A stretch of 64,000 bases of DNA from Peptoniphilus pacaensis (lineage in GTDB: Bacteria; Bacillota; Clostridia; Tissierellales; Peptoniphilaceae), in the NCBI RefSeq assembly GCF_900088125.1, contig NZ_FLQT01000003.1:1115071-1179070 (forward strand). The letters run 5' to 3'. The stretch's first letter is position 1; each line of letters begins with the position of its first letter. A program made the translations under genes and the position numbers. The notes beneath the pieces were generated by a model. It saw only the letters and a program-made list of their open reading frames with translations. It did not search any database and was not told the origin of the DNA. Below, piece by piece: positions 8,106-17,122 of the stretch.

Positions 8106-8132
8106 ACGCACCTGAAAGGGTGCGTTTTTTTA
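8106..8132 (+). terminator. Terminator after tRNA-Val
   Basis: ACGCACC and GGTGCGT arms followed by a run of T. Confidence 0.85.
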
Positions 8133-8187
8133 TGCCCGAAAGAGAAAGGGTATTTTTTCACATAAGAACAAAAAAGCATGATATAAT

Positions 8188-8347
8188 GAACTGAATAGTT
8201 ATAGATATTGGTAAAGCCTTACCTGAATATAGAAGGATGTCCGGTCGGTTTCCATCGACCGAGAAGAGGAACCTGCATACGCCCTCCTGGCGGGAAGCTT
8301 GTTCCGTAGCGCAATGTGACCTTAGACGAATGAGAAGGAGTGATTCT
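8188..8347 (+). other. Long structured leader upstream of the LPXTG protein gene
   Basis: A TATAAT at 8182-8187 suggests transcription starting near 8194, giving a leader of about 150 nt. It holds several hairpins: GGTAA-AGCC-TTACC near 8210, CGGTCG-GTTTCCAT-CGACCG near 8241-8260, and CGCC-CTCCT-GGCG near 8280-8292. The start codon sits behind AGAAGGAG. I could not match it to a riboswitch class I know. No -35 element is convincing. Confidence 0.45.
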
Positions 8348-10750
8348 ATGAACAGAAAATTGACTGCCCTGCTGTTGGCCATGACCTTTGTCTTATCTAC
8401 CATGGCACCGACCGTAGCTGCGGCTGAAACGGGCAAGACCGACACGAAAACAACGGCGGCTGTTTCCGTGGAAAAGCCCAAGAAGGGAAAATGGAAACTC
8501 GCCACATTGGTTGCGAAGGTCTTGGGCACGAAAGAAGAAACAGAGAACGAGCCGACGGAGCCTGCAGAAGGTTCTTCGGAAGATAAATCTGTAGACGGAA
8601 AAGAAAAGAAAAAAGAAGAACCCGGCAAGGGTGAAGAAGAGGAACCCGTAAACGTTCCCGCTAAAATTTCCTTTTTTGTAAAAGATAGTAAAAAAGACGA
8701 CTCCGACGGATTGGACGGAGCAGAGCTTCAATATGTAAAGATAAAAGGCGACTTGAAGGAAGATCCGAAGGACATCAAGGATACGAAGTCAGTTCTCACA
8801 TTAGAACCTGCAAAATATGAGTTCAAGATGACCAAAGCCCCCGATGGCTATAAGGAAGCGAAGGATTTTACGCTTGAAATTACCAAAGACGGTGAGATCA
8901 AGGATGCAAATAAACTACCCATTGAGATCAAGGACGGTAAAGAAGGCAGTAAGATCTTGGTACTGAAGGTCGAAGAAGCCAAAAAAGAACCTGAAAAAGA
9001 AGCCGTAAAGATTTTCTTCAGCATCCGAGATGCCGCCGACAACACTAAGGAATTGGCCGGAGCGAAGCTGAAGGTTACCAATGAAGACGGCAGTATAGTA
9101 GAGAAAGCATGGACAAGTAAAGCAGAGGCCTTTGAAATCAGCGGTTTGAAGGAAGGCAAGTTTAAGTTCTCTGCCGAAGCACCTGCAGGTTACAAGATCA
9201 AAAATAATCCCATCGAATTTGAGATTACTGCAGAAGGTAAAATCAAAGACGACAATAAGTTCTTGGAAAAGACCAAGGACGGCAAGCAAACCCTGATTAT
9301 GAAAGCCGAAAAAGAAGCGGGTAAAACCTTCTTCGGCATGAAAGACAGCGTCGGCAGAGTTGTTACCGGAGCCACGCTGCAAATCAGAGAAAGAAAGAGC
9401 GGTAGGCCGGTTGACGATGCCACATGGAAGAGCGAAAAGGGCATGGTCCCCATCGCTTTGAAGGCGGGCGAATACGAACTGGTACAAATCGACGGCCCGG
9501 CCAAGGGTTACACCATGGCAGCGCCCATCTCCTTCGGCATTAATGACAATGGCGAAATCATGGGGCTCTCCAAGGACGAACACGGCGACCAATACCTGGC
9601 CCTGCGCGTGGATCCCCTTGAAAGCAAGACCTTCTTCAGCGTGAAAGACAACCGCGGCAATGAAATCGCCGGGGTCAAGCTTCAAATCAAAGAAATCGGC
9701 ACCGAACAAATCGTACAACAATGGGAAAGCGGCAAATCCCCCGTGGATTTCAAAATGGAAGCGGGCGAATACGAATTTTCTCAAATCAACGTGCTTCCCG
9801 GCTATCAAATGGCATCGCCGATTCGATTTAAAGTGGCAGACGGCAAAATCATAGAGGCCGGCAAAGGCCTCAGCGCCGCAGGCGGCCAACAAGTGCTGAG
9901 CTTAGTCGACGGCTATGTCAAGCACGGAATTAAATTCAGACGAGTGAAAGGCGACGGCAAGGACCTCGCCGGCACCACCATCGAAATCTATAAAGACGGA
10001 ACGAAAGTCGCCTTCTGGAAGAGCGGCAGCGAAGCCAATACGTTGGAACTGGAACCCGGCGTCTATCGTTACCACGAAGCCGGCATCCCCGACGGACACA
10101 GAAAAGTGGCCGACTTTGAATTTGAAGTCAAAGCCGACGGCACCATCAGACTCGGTGCGGTTCAGATCGGCGATACGGTAAAATTAAAAGACAGAACCCT
10201 CATCATTTCCGGTAATGAGGTAAAAGCCGACCCGAAAGAAAAATCGAAAGAGAAAAAGGGTGCGGAAAGCATCTGGGTCGAATTCAGCCTCACGAAACGA
10301 AGCGGCGGCGAACTTTCCGGCGTCATCGCGGAAATCTACCAAGGCAGCACCATGGTGGAAAGCTGGACCAGCACGGACCTCAGCTACCTGACCCGACTGC
10401 AACCGGGCACCTATCGCTTCCACGTGAAGACGGCCCCCACGGGATTTGCCGCGCCGAAAGATTTTGAATTCACCGTCAAAGAAGACGGCAGCGTCACCCT
10501 GGGCACCATTCCCGCGGGCGAAACGGTCACCGTCAAAGGCGGCCTGATTACCGTCATCTTCGAAACCCAGGCAGCGGCTGCAGCCATCGCCGGCGGCACC
10601 ACCGCCCAAGGCGGCACGAAGTCCAATCTGCCCAAGACCGGAGACGGCATCAGCCCCGTGGTATACGCCGCGGCCATCGGCGTCGTCGGCGCCATTACCT
10701 TGGGAATCGGCCTGAAGAAACGCAGAGAAGAAATCGATGAAGCCAAGTAA
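8348..10750 (+). CDS. LPXTG surface protein with six SpaA/Cna-B-like repeats
   Basis: 800 residues from the ATG at 8348, behind AGAAGGAG; an in-frame extension upstream overlaps the structured leader. A signal peptide (about residues 1-28) is followed by an acidic and lysine-rich spacer. Then come about six related domains of 80-100 residues, whose first strands read FFVKDS, FFSIRD, FFGMKD, FFSVKD, FRRVKG and FSLTKR, each with a GAxL-type strand and a GYK/GY turn. The end carries LPKTGD near residue 760, a membrane helix and KKRREE, the sortase sorting signal. It is predicted to be covalently anchored to peptidoglycan or to a pilus by the sortase encoded next. Repeats resemble prealbumin-like adhesin stalks; the ligand is unknown. 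Confidence 0.88.
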   Translation: MNRKLTALLLAMTFVLSTMAPTVAAAETGKTDTKTTAAVSVEKPKKGKWKLATLVAKVLGTKEETENEPTEPAEGSSEDKSVDGKEKKKEEPGKGEEEEPVNVPAKISFFVKDSKKDDSDGLDGAELQYVKIKGDLKEDPKDIKDTKSVLTLEPAKYEFKMTKAPDGYKEAKDFTLEITKDGEIKDANKLPIEIKDGKEGSKILVLKVEEAKKEPEKEAVKIFFSIRDAADNTKELAGAKLKVTNEDGSIVEKAWTSKAEAFEISGLKEGKFKFSAEAPAGYKIKNNPIEFEITAEGKIKDDNKFLEKTKDGKQTLIMKAEKEAGKTFFGMKDSVGRVVTGATLQIRERKSGRPVDDATWKSEKGMVPIALKAGEYELVQIDGPAKGYTMAAPISFGINDNGEIMGLSKDEHGDQYLALRVDPLESKTFFSVKDNRGNEIAGVKLQIKEIGTEQIVQQWESGKSPVDFKMEAGEYEFSQINVLPGYQMASPIRFKVADGKIIEAGKGLSAAGGQQVLSLVDGYVKHGIKFRRVKGDGKDLAGTTIEIYKDGTKVAFWKSGSEANTLELEPGVYRYHEAGIPDGHRKVADFEFEVKADGTIRLGAVQIGDTVKLKDRTLIISGNEVKADPKEKSKEKKGAESIWVEFSLTKRSGGELSGVIAEIYQGSTMVESWTSTDLSYLTRLQPGTYRFHVKTAPTGFAAPKDFEFTVKEDGSVTLGTIPAGETVTVKGGLITVIFETQAAAAAIAGGTTAQGGTKSNLPKTGDGISPVVYAAAIGVVGAITLGIGLKKRREEIDEAK

Positions 10751-11366
10751 AAATAAGAACAAGAAAGGGAAATTCCTGATATATTTGGGGATTTCCCTTC
10801 TCCTTATCGGGGCGGCCATTCCCGTGAAGGTTTATTTTAAAAACCGGGCGCAAAAAGAAGAAGCCGTGAAACTGGAAGAGCAAATGTTGAGCGGCAGGCC
10901 GCAGGAAAAATCTGCCGATGCGGCCGATACCGGCGATGCCATCACCTACGACAACGCTCTGGGCGTCATACGCATCGACAAAATCGGCGCGGTGTATCCC
11001 ATCTTCGACAATACGAACAAAAAGACCCTGCTTCTCGGCGTCGGCGTGGTGGACACTACGGATGCGCCGAGCACGAAAAGAAACACCCTCACCGTCCTGG
11101 CGGGGCACCGCGGCTCGGGCAGGGGCCTGGATTACTTTTTGCACATCGGCAAACTGGAGCCCGGGGATGAAATCAAAATCACCACCAGAAAAGAAATCCT
11201 CCACTACCGCGTGGTGGGCGATGAAGTGGTGGAGCCCAACGACTGGAGCCGCTTTATACGGGAAGAGGACAAGACCAAGCTCTACCTGATGAGCTGCCAT
11301 CCCTATCCCAAAAACAACAAGCGCCTATTGGTGAAAGCCGATTTAGTCAAATACACGGAGCTATAA
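10737..11366 (+). CDS. Sortase
   Basis: 209 residues with an N-terminal membrane anchor (about residues 11-30) and an extracellular catalytic domain. Catalytic histidine is in VLAGHRGSGRGLDY (about residue 122), cysteine in YLMSCHPYPKNNKR (about residue 187) and the arginine just after it. It overlaps the LPXTG gene by 14 bases, so the two are one unit and the LPXTG protein is its likely substrate. There is no C-terminal membrane helix and no DPW/DPF lid, which argues against a standard class C pilin polymerase; I leave the class open. Confidence 0.9.
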   Translation: MKPSKNKNKKGKFLIYLGISLLLIGAAIPVKVYFKNRAQKEEAVKLEEQMLSGRPQEKSADAADTGDAITYDNALGVIRIDKIGAVYPIFDNTNKKTLLLGVGVVDTTDAPSTKRNTLTVLAGHRGSGRGLDYFLHIGKLEPGDEIKITTRKEILHYRVVGDEVVEPNDWSRFIREEDKTKLYLMSCHPYPKNNKRLLVKADLVKYTEL

Positions 11367-11376
11367 GACAGAAGAG

Positions 11377-11406
11377 AACAGCCGCCGTCATGGCCGGCTG
11401 TTTTTT
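11377..11406 (+). terminator. Terminator after the sortase gene
   Basis: AACAGCCG and CGGCTGTT arms around CCGTCATGGC, then TTTTTT. Confidence 0.88.
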
Positions 11407-11514
11407 CGTGGAAAAATTTCGCGGGGAAGCGACAAAATCCTTTTGTGTTAAAAATTTACTCGAACAAGCCGGGAAATAAAAAAATCAGCGGGAAATGTAT
11501 AACCATTCAATAAA

Positions 11515-11528
11515 TATTGTTTTAACAA
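11515..11528. promoter_or_regulatory. AT-rich inverted repeat upstream of the hydroxyacyl-CoA dehydrogenase
   Basis: ATTGTTTTAACAAT is a near-perfect palindrome 116 bases before the start codon. Its half-sites resemble those of redox regulators such as Rex, but the two-base spacing does not fit that operator. The rest of the 11407-11640 interval shows no gene. Confidence 0.3.
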
Positions 11529-11643
11529 TTCGGTTGAGGGTACATAAATAAAACCGGGAAGGTCTTTACATAGATCCCGACTCGGGCTCGACAAGTAAAA
11601 GAACTTTCCTATCGTAAAACGAAAAATTACAAAGGAGGAAACC

Positions 11644-12609
11644 ATGGAATTCAAAAAAGTAGTACTGTTAGGCGGCGGCGTCCTCGGTACGCAAATTGCC
11701 TTAATGTGCGCCTACACCGGCCACGACACCACCATATGGCTGCGCAGCGAAGGCTCTATCGGTCGTACCCAACCGAAGATCGATCACTTTAAAAAAGAAA
11801 TCCTGAAGGCCCTGGACGAATCCAAAGGCCTTATCGGCAATCCCCTGGGCGCCTACCTCTATCCCAAGGCTCTGATTCGGGATTGGAACAGCATGACGGC
11901 TGAAAAAATCGACGCCCTACACGCCGAAGTGGAAAAGAACATGAACGAAAAGCTCCATCTCGAGCTGGATGCGAAAAAAGCATTGAAAGATGCGGACATC
12001 GTCATCGAAGCCATGACCGAAGATCCCAAGCAAAAAATCGAACTCTACGAAAAATTCCGCGATCTCTTCGACGAAAAGACCATTCTCTGCACCAACTCGT
12101 CTACCCTGCTTCCCTCGACCTTTGCCCAATACACGGGTCGTCCGGAAAAATACATGGCCTTGCACTTTGCCAACGAAATCTGGAACTACAACACGGCGGA
12201 ATGCATGGGTCACGAAGGCACCGATCCCGCCGTCTACGACGACGTGGTTCGCTTTGCCGAAGAAATCAATATGGAACCCATTAAGCTGCACAAAGAACAG
12301 CCGGGCTACGTCCTAAACTCCCTTTTGGTTCCCCTCTTGGATGCGGGCTCCGCTCTTTGGGCGAAAGGCGTCGCCGATCCGGAAACCATCGACAAAGCGT
12401 GGCGCCTGGCCACCGGCGCACCGGCAGGTCCCTTTAAAATCATGGACGTGGTGGGACTGAAGACCGTCTACGCCATCGTCAGCATGAAAGAAGACGCCAA
12501 GGATCCCGACTCCCTGAACCACAAAATCCTCACCATGATCGGGGAAAAGGTGGAAAAAGGCGAGCTGGGCGTGGCCGCCGGCAAGGGCTTCTACGACTAT
12601 ACCGAATAA
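11644..12609 (+). CDS. 3-hydroxyacyl-CoA dehydrogenase
   Basis: 321 residues, slightly longer than the 282 of clostridial Hbd. The N-terminal dinucleotide-binding fold starts at VVLLGGGVLGTQIALMCA; then come IVIEAMTEDPKQKIELYE, TNSSTLLPS and LHFANEIW with the catalytic histidine, and the C-terminal dimer domain ends in AAGKGFYDYTE. It oxidises 3-hydroxyacyl-CoA with NAD(P) or works in reverse during butyrate formation. An AAAGGAGG site precedes the ATG. It is a single-gene unit ending at a terminator. An insertion of about 35 residues after residue 35 distinguishes it from Hbd, so substrate could differ. Confidence 0.87.
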   Translation: MEFKKVVLLGGGVLGTQIALMCAYTGHDTTIWLRSEGSIGRTQPKIDHFKKEILKALDESKGLIGNPLGAYLYPKALIRDWNSMTAEKIDALHAEVEKNMNEKLHLELDAKKALKDADIVIEAMTEDPKQKIELYEKFRDLFDEKTILCTNSSTLLPSTFAQYTGRPEKYMALHFANEIWNYNTAECMGHEGTDPAVYDDVVRFAEEINMEPIKLHKEQPGYVLNSLLVPLLDAGSALWAKGVADPETIDKAWRLATGAPAGPFKIMDVVGLKTVYAIVSMKEDAKDPDSLNHKILTMIGEKVEKGELGVAAGKGFYDYTE

Positions 12610-12647
12610 AAGGAAACACGAAACTGAATAAAGGAAACACGAGCAAG

Positions 12648-12680
12648 ATCCGCGGGGCCATGACCCTGCGGATTTTTTTG
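12648..12680 (+). terminator. Terminator after the hydroxyacyl-CoA dehydrogenase gene
   Basis: ATCCGCGGGG and CCCTGCGGAT arms followed by seven T. Confidence 0.85.
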
Positions 12681-12734
12681 CGTGAAGGAAAAATTCCCTC
12701 AGGCCTTTGATATAATAAGAAAAAAGGAGGACCT

Positions 12735-13178
12735 ATGACCGATTACAAGAGAGAACGAGAGGCGGGGGAACGCTTCAGCCTCCATGACGCCCATATCGTT
12801 GCCATGGATTGCGACTACGACAGCGAAACAATGCGCCTCGTGCCCCAATACGGCTTTGTGGATACACTGACCGATACCATGGTGGAGGGGGATGTGATCA
12901 TTACCGGCGTGTCCCCGGAAGATTCCTACGTCACCATCATAGAATACAAAAACGTCTTGACGGGGAATGTGGGAAGTTTCGTCGGCGAAAAAATGACCCT
13001 CGTCTCCTTTCTTGACGCCTTCGATTCGAAATTCAACGCCATGGACATCATGAGCACCTACCATGGTTACATGAACTGCATCATCACCGGCTTTTTGAGT
13101 CGCGGCGACGAGGATTTGGAAATATATATGGATATTTTCTACCGCGGCGATTTTATCTACCGTGTGCGGGAGAAGTAA
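12735..13178 (+). CDS. Hypothetical protein, acidic, 147 residues
   Basis: I do not recognise the family. The protein is soluble and acidic, with no signal peptide or membrane helix. It begins MTDYKREREAGERFSLHDAH and shows alternating hydrophobic strands (VEGDVIITGV, YVTIIEYKNVL, LEIYMDIFYRGDFIYRV), suggesting a small beta-rich fold. AAAGGAGG lies upstream of the ATG and a TATAAT at 12710-12715 is a likely -10. The next gene begins 23 bases later on the same strand, so the pair may be cotranscribed. Confidence 0.72.
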   Translation: MTDYKREREAGERFSLHDAHIVAMDCDYDSETMRLVPQYGFVDTLTDTMVEGDVIITGVSPEDSYVTIIEYKNVLTGNVGSFVGEKMTLVSFLDAFDSKFNAMDIMSTYHGYMNCIITGFLSRGDEDLEIYMDIFYRGDFIYRVREK

Positions 13179-13201
13179 GCCATCCGTGAAAGGAGTACGC
13201 C

Positions 13202-13618
13202 ATGTACGAAAGTCTGACGAAATATTTGGATGTGTTTAAGGAAGACGGCTACGGCCGGTGGATCATCGACGAAAAGGAAGTTCACTTTCCCTATGTGAAT
13301 TACGATGAGGCGGTGAGGAATTTTCTCGGCGACGTCATGGCTTTTGTGGACGCGCACGAGGAAATGGATTTGAAAAGATACTCCTTGATTCTTGAAGATC
13401 TCGGCATCGAGATGAGTACGGAGGCCATGGCCGAGGCGGATCCGGAGGTCCTCGACGGGCAGGCGGTCATGGCACTTATCGTGGCGAGTATGCGGGGCGA
13501 ACGGTTTTGTGACGGCTTTTTGCTTCGCTTGCTTAATGAGGGCTGCGTGGTGAAGTGGCTGAAGCGGCTGAAAGAGATCGACGGGAATGAGCGGGCGAGT
13601 AACCGCCGAACAATTTAG
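13202..13618 (+). CDS. DUF6508-type protein
   Basis: 138 residues. The pattern YLDVF, FPYVNYDEAV, a central YSLILEDLGI and the C-terminal IVASMRGERFCDGFLLRLLNEG matches what I recall of DUF6508, whose best-conserved part is RGERFCDG. Function is unknown and the protein is cytoplasmic. GAAAGGAG precedes the ATG. It lies between a hypothetical gene and a terminator. Confidence 0.7.
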   Translation: MYESLTKYLDVFKEDGYGRWIIDEKEVHFPYVNYDEAVRNFLGDVMAFVDAHEEMDLKRYSLILEDLGIEMSTEAMAEADPEVLDGQAVMALIVASMRGERFCDGFLLRLLNEGCVVKWLKRLKEIDGNERASNRRTI

Positions 13619-13626
13619 AAAAATCA

Positions 13627-13652
13627 AGGGCACCTATGGCGGTGCCTTTTTC
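13627..13652 (+). terminator. Terminator after the DUF6508 gene
   Basis: AGGGCACC and GGTGCCT arms around TATGGC, followed by TTTTTCC. Confidence 0.8.
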
Positions 13653-13779
13653 CTTGGCTACATTTCCTTTACAATGTGGGTGTTTTGTCTAAGAATGGCG
13701 CGGGCAGGTAAATTGATTTAGCCCGGCGGGTATAATGATGGAAAGAGAGAATCGTTTTGCAGAAAAATCGGGAGGTACT

Positions 13780-14085
13780 ATGAAGGCTTTTAAAGGCATG
13801 CTTCCATATCTCGCGGGAATCGTCGCGGCATTTTATCTTTTGCCCCTCTGCATGAGGGACACGGGCGGGGCGATATTGGTTTTGCTCTTGGCCATGCCCA
13901 TCCTATGCCTCGCCATTTCCTTCGCCTACGGCAGGAGGCGGGGCTTCCACCCGCTTTATCCTTTGGCGGTGAGCCTTTGTTTCTTGCCGTCCATTTGGAT
14001 TTTTTACAATGAATCGGCATTGATTTACGTAGCGGTTTACGGCGCCTTGGCGCTTTTGGGAAGTTTTTTGGGAGGCTTGCGATGA
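13780..14085 (+). CDS. Small membrane protein, first gene of a three-gene operon
   Basis: 101 residues with three to four hydrophobic helices (LPYLAGIVAAFYLLPL, AILVLLLAMPILCLAISF, LAVSLCFLPSIWIFY, LIYVAVYGALALLGSFL). I do not recognise a family. The ATG at 13780 is behind GGGAGGT; an upstream in-frame ATG at 13735 overlaps the TATAAT at 13731 and is unlikely. It overlaps the next gene by four bases (ATGA), so the two are translationally coupled. Confidence 0.72.
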   Translation: MKAFKGMLPYLAGIVAAFYLLPLCMRDTGGAILVLLLAMPILCLAISFAYGRRRGFHPLYPLAVSLCFLPSIWIFYNESALIYVAVYGALALLGSFLGGLR

Positions 14086-14819
14086 AATTAAGCGTTAAAA
14101 AGATTGCCCTCGGCATTTTTGTTCTCCTTGTTCTTGCGGTGGTAAATACCCTATTCGGCAATCCCATGTCGAAAGCCTTGGCGGAGCACGGGGCGGACAA
14201 GGTGATCGCGGAAAAGTACGGCGATTTGGATTTATCCCGCGAAAAGGTGTTTTATAACTTTAAGGCTCCCGAGTACGTGGTACACCTGCAAGATAAGAAC
14301 AGCGAGGACTCCCAATTTGAATTGTGTTTCGATTCTTTCGGCCGCTTGAGGCGTGACACTTACGACTGGCGCATCGACAATACGGCGGCGCGCTTCGAAA
14401 GTGCAGTGTGGAAATATGGCGAGGTTCTTGAAAAGAAATATGATTTTCCCTATGAAATCTCGTTGTCCGCTTGGAACAAGATCGATGAGGCAGACTATTT
14501 GACCTTGGATCAGCCGGTGGATTTAAAGCATTTGCCTTATAAACTCGAGGTGCAAACTTTTGGCGAAAGAAAGATCACGGCGGATGAGGCCATGGCGATT
14601 TTAAAGCGGCTTCAACAGATTATGGACGACGAAAACCTCGACGTCATGGAATATGCTTTGACCTTCGAACCGAAGGGTAGTCGGGATGAAAACGGCGCCT
14701 TAAAAAACAAGGACGATATGTTCTCCGTCTACGAGGTGCCGGCCGATGTGGTGCGCCGAGGTGATGTAGATGCCCTGAAGGCCTTGGCGAAGGAACAGAT
14801 GACGGAAGGGAAGGACTAA
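14082..14819 (+). CDS. Membrane-anchored YfjL-like protein
   Basis: 245 residues with one N-terminal membrane helix (residues 7-25) and an extracellular part. The stretch EKVFYNFKAPEYVVHLQDKN, followed by FDSFGRLRRDTYDW, resembles the N-terminal domain of Bacillus YfjL-like proteins as far as I recall. Function is unknown. It overlaps the previous gene by four bases and is followed four bases later by another small membrane protein gene. Confidence 0.65.
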   Translation: MKLSVKKIALGIFVLLVLAVVNTLFGNPMSKALAEHGADKVIAEKYGDLDLSREKVFYNFKAPEYVVHLQDKNSEDSQFELCFDSFGRLRRDTYDWRIDNTAARFESAVWKYGEVLEKKYDFPYEISLSAWNKIDEADYLTLDQPVDLKHLPYKLEVQTFGERKITADEAMAILKRLQQIMDDENLDVMEYALTFEPKGSRDENGALKNKDDMFSVYEVPADVVRRGDVDALKALAKEQMTEGKD

Positions 14820-14823
14820 GACG

Positions 14824-15102
14824 ATGTGGCTCGTATTCGGCGTGGGTGCTGCGGCCTTCGCTTTTATTAATCTCGCAAAGCCCGGCAAGAACCGTGCGAC
14901 CTTTCGCTGGGCGAGCCTGTCTCTCACGGCTCTCGCCCTCTGCGCCTTTTACGCCGACGGCGCCGCACGGGTGCTGAAAGAAGACTGGGGCGGGCTCATG
15001 GACACCATGCCCACCCTTAGCCGCGCCCTGTGGATCTTAACCGCGGCATCCATCGTGCTCAACGGTGCCGGCCTTTTTAAAAAAACGACTCGAGATAATT
15101 GA
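14824..15102 (+). CDS. Small membrane protein, last gene of the operon
   Basis: 92 residues with three predicted helices (VFGVGAAAFAFINLA, WASLSLTALALCAFYA and ILTAASIVLNGAGLF). It is not assigned to a family. The first helix starts immediately at the N-terminus, so the protein may be fully membrane embedded. It follows the YfjL-like gene by four bases and ends just before a terminator. Confidence 0.65.
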   Translation: MWLVFGVGAAAFAFINLAKPGKNRATFRWASLSLTALALCAFYADGAARVLKEDWGGLMDTMPTLSRALWILTAASIVLNGAGLFKKTTRDN

Positions 15103-15116
15103 AGATAAGATTTTTC

Positions 15117-15138
15117 AACCCGCTTCGGCGGGTTTTTT
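15117..15138 (+). terminator. Terminator of the small membrane protein operon
   Basis: AACCCGC-TTCG-GCGGGTT hairpin with a stable tetraloop and six T. Confidence 0.9.
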
Positions 15139-15269
15139 ATTTGTAATTTAAATGAATTTACGGCGCGCATAATCTTTTTCGATACAAAGCCGTGAGGCAA
15201 TGATTCATGTTAATATAAAAACATAAAGTTTCATGTTTGAGGTTTTCATTCAAACAAAAGGAGGAAATA

Positions 15270-17081
15270 ATGAAAAAATTCATCGGATGTCTGCTGGCCT
15301 TCGTGATGTTGGTCGGCTTTGCATCTCCGAGCTTCGCCCAAGTGGACAAGGTGGGCGTATTGCAGCAAAAAGACATCGTCGTCGGCAGAGACGGGGGCGA
15401 TCTGAAGCTGGATGCGACGTTGACCCGGGCAGAATTTATGAAGCTGCTCGTTCACGCTTCCGGTATGGAAGGCGTGGCTGAAAAGAAAGAGTACAACCGC
15501 CTCGGCTTTACGGATGTATCCAAGGCTCACTGGGCTTACAAGTACATCGAGCTGATGAAGGATTTAGGTGTAGCCGCGGGCTATCCCGACGGACGCTTCA
15601 AACCCGACGCGCCGATCAGCTATCAGGAAGTTATCGCCTTTGCGGTCAGATTGGACCGCGATTTTAAGGACACGAATCGCGTTGAAGGAAAGAACTGGGC
15701 AAACCATTATATCGATTACGCAAAGAAGACAGGCCTTTTAGAAGGCATTGCAGTCACGGACTTTACGAAACAATCCATTCGCCGAGATATTTTCGATCTC
15801 ATCTACAACGGCCTTCCCATGTTGGAAACCCGCAATATTCTTCGCGACAAATTGGTTCTTCAAGAAAAGAAGGCCGAGGAAAAACCCAATAGCGGAAAAT
15901 CCGGCACCTCTTCCGGCGTGACGCCGACGCCGACGCCGAACCCGAAACCGAATCCGACGCCGAATCCCGAAGACAAGTACGTGAATATTCCGGACCCCTT
16001 GTTCTTAAAGGTCATTAACAAAAACCTGGATCCCAATCGTCCCGACGATCAAAAGGTCACGAAGGAAGAAATGGAAAGCCTCACTATGATTTCTCACTAT
16101 CTCGACGACGAGGGCAAGCCGGGGATTAAGGACGACGCCAAAAAATCCATACTTGGCACGCCGAGAAGCCTCAAAGGCACGCCGGAGTATAAATTTATGA
16201 CCAGCTACGGCATCAAGAGCATCGAAGGCATTCAATACGCCAAGAACCTGACGCATCTCAAGTTAAATGAAAATGAAATCAGCGACATTACGCCTCTGAA
16301 GGATTTAAAGAAATTGGAATACCTGGAAATTTCCAGAAACCGTATCGTCGATTTGACACCACTGAAGGACCTTACCAATTTGACCTTCTTAAAGCTGTAC
16401 AATAACTGGATCGAAGACGTAACGCCTTTGGCAGGTTTGGTCAATTTAGAGGGCCTGGATCTGCACAACAATGTGCATCAAGAGATAATAGATGGTAAGC
16501 GCATCAACAGCGGCGGAATTTCCGATATTTCGTCTCTGAAAAATTTGACGAAGCTGAATTTCCTGGATCTTTCCGCCAACAATCTAAAGGACGTCTCCGT
16601 CATTAAAAACTTCGACAAGATCAAGGACATCGACCTTTCCGGCAACCACATTGAAACCTATGTGGGATTGGACGAATCCATCGCCAAGCGCTACGTGGCC
16701 GTAGCCAACGGCGTCGGAAGTCAAAACTTCTGGGCTCAATCGGTGACAAAGGAAGAGCCGATTACCGTAACGTCGGCGGATGTGGAATTCGACAATCCCT
16801 ACAAGGGCTTTAAAGAACTCTTCATCTCCCTCGCCAAGGTGATGGCGGAAGAGGAGGTAAGCGACGAGGATGCGCTTCAAGGTGCGCAAATGTACACGAT
16901 GATCAAATCGAATACCGATGGCGTCGAAGCCGCCTATGATTTGAATTCGAATAAGATCACGCTCAGCGTATCCGATGCATTCCGCGAAGCGAACAAAGGC
17001 AAGACCGTGGATGTGAACATGATGATTGTCTTTGGTGGTGCCTATGAATGGGCTTTAAATGTAAAACTGAAGATCGATTAG
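15270..17081 (+). CDS. S-layer-homology surface protein with leucine-rich repeats
   Basis: 603 residues. A signal peptide (about 1-22, ending SPSFAQ) is followed by two or three SLH motifs to about residue 185 (LTRAEFMKLLVHAS, LGFTDVSKAHWAYKYIELM, AGYPDGRFKPDAPISYQEVI, WANHYIDYAKKTGLLEG). Next come a Pro-Thr-Asn linker (TPTPNPKPNPTPNP) and leucine-rich repeats of about 22 residues of internalin type (LTHLKLNENEISDITPLKDL, LEYLEISRNRIVDLTPLKDL, LTFLKLYNNWIEDVTPLAGL). A C-terminal beta domain closes it. SLH domains bind pyruvylated cell-wall polymer, so it is a cell-surface protein, possibly an adhesin. The start ATG is behind GGAGG. Confidence 0.9.
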   Translation: MKKFIGCLLAFVMLVGFASPSFAQVDKVGVLQQKDIVVGRDGGDLKLDATLTRAEFMKLLVHASGMEGVAEKKEYNRLGFTDVSKAHWAYKYIELMKDLGVAAGYPDGRFKPDAPISYQEVIAFAVRLDRDFKDTNRVEGKNWANHYIDYAKKTGLLEGIAVTDFTKQSIRRDIFDLIYNGLPMLETRNILRDKLVLQEKKAEEKPNSGKSGTSSGVTPTPTPNPKPNPTPNPEDKYVNIPDPLFLKVINKNLDPNRPDDQKVTKEEMESLTMISHYLDDEGKPGIKDDAKKSILGTPRSLKGTPEYKFMTSYGIKSIEGIQYAKNLTHLKLNENEISDITPLKDLKKLEYLEISRNRIVDLTPLKDLTNLTFLKLYNNWIEDVTPLAGLVNLEGLDLHNNVHQEIIDGKRINSGGISDISSLKNLTKLNFLDLSANNLKDVSVIKNFDKIKDIDLSGNHIETYVGLDESIAKRYVAVANGVGSQNFWAQSVTKEEPITVTSADVEFDNPYKGFKELFISLAKVMAEEEVSDEDALQGAQMYTMIKSNTDGVEAAYDLNSNKITLSVSDAFREANKGKTVDVNMMIVFGGAYEWALNVKLKID

Positions 17082-17122
17082 GAAGAAATCGCGGCACAAT
17101 TCCGTGCCGTTTCACCGCAATA

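Noticed and set aside
8188-8347. Cyclic-di-GMP, cyclic-di-AMP or SAM riboswitch in the LPXTG leader
   Set aside because: The conserved core bases of those classes are not present when compared from memory; kept as an unassigned leader.
9660-9892. Long minus-strand frames through the LPXTG gene, glycolytic genes and hcp
   Set aside because: They mirror the coding strand through GC-rich third positions and have no ribosome sites or recognisable domains.
11515-11528. Rex operator before the hydroxyacyl-CoA dehydrogenase gene
   Set aside because: The half-sites are right but the spacing is two bases instead of the expected longer gap; reported only as an inverted repeat.
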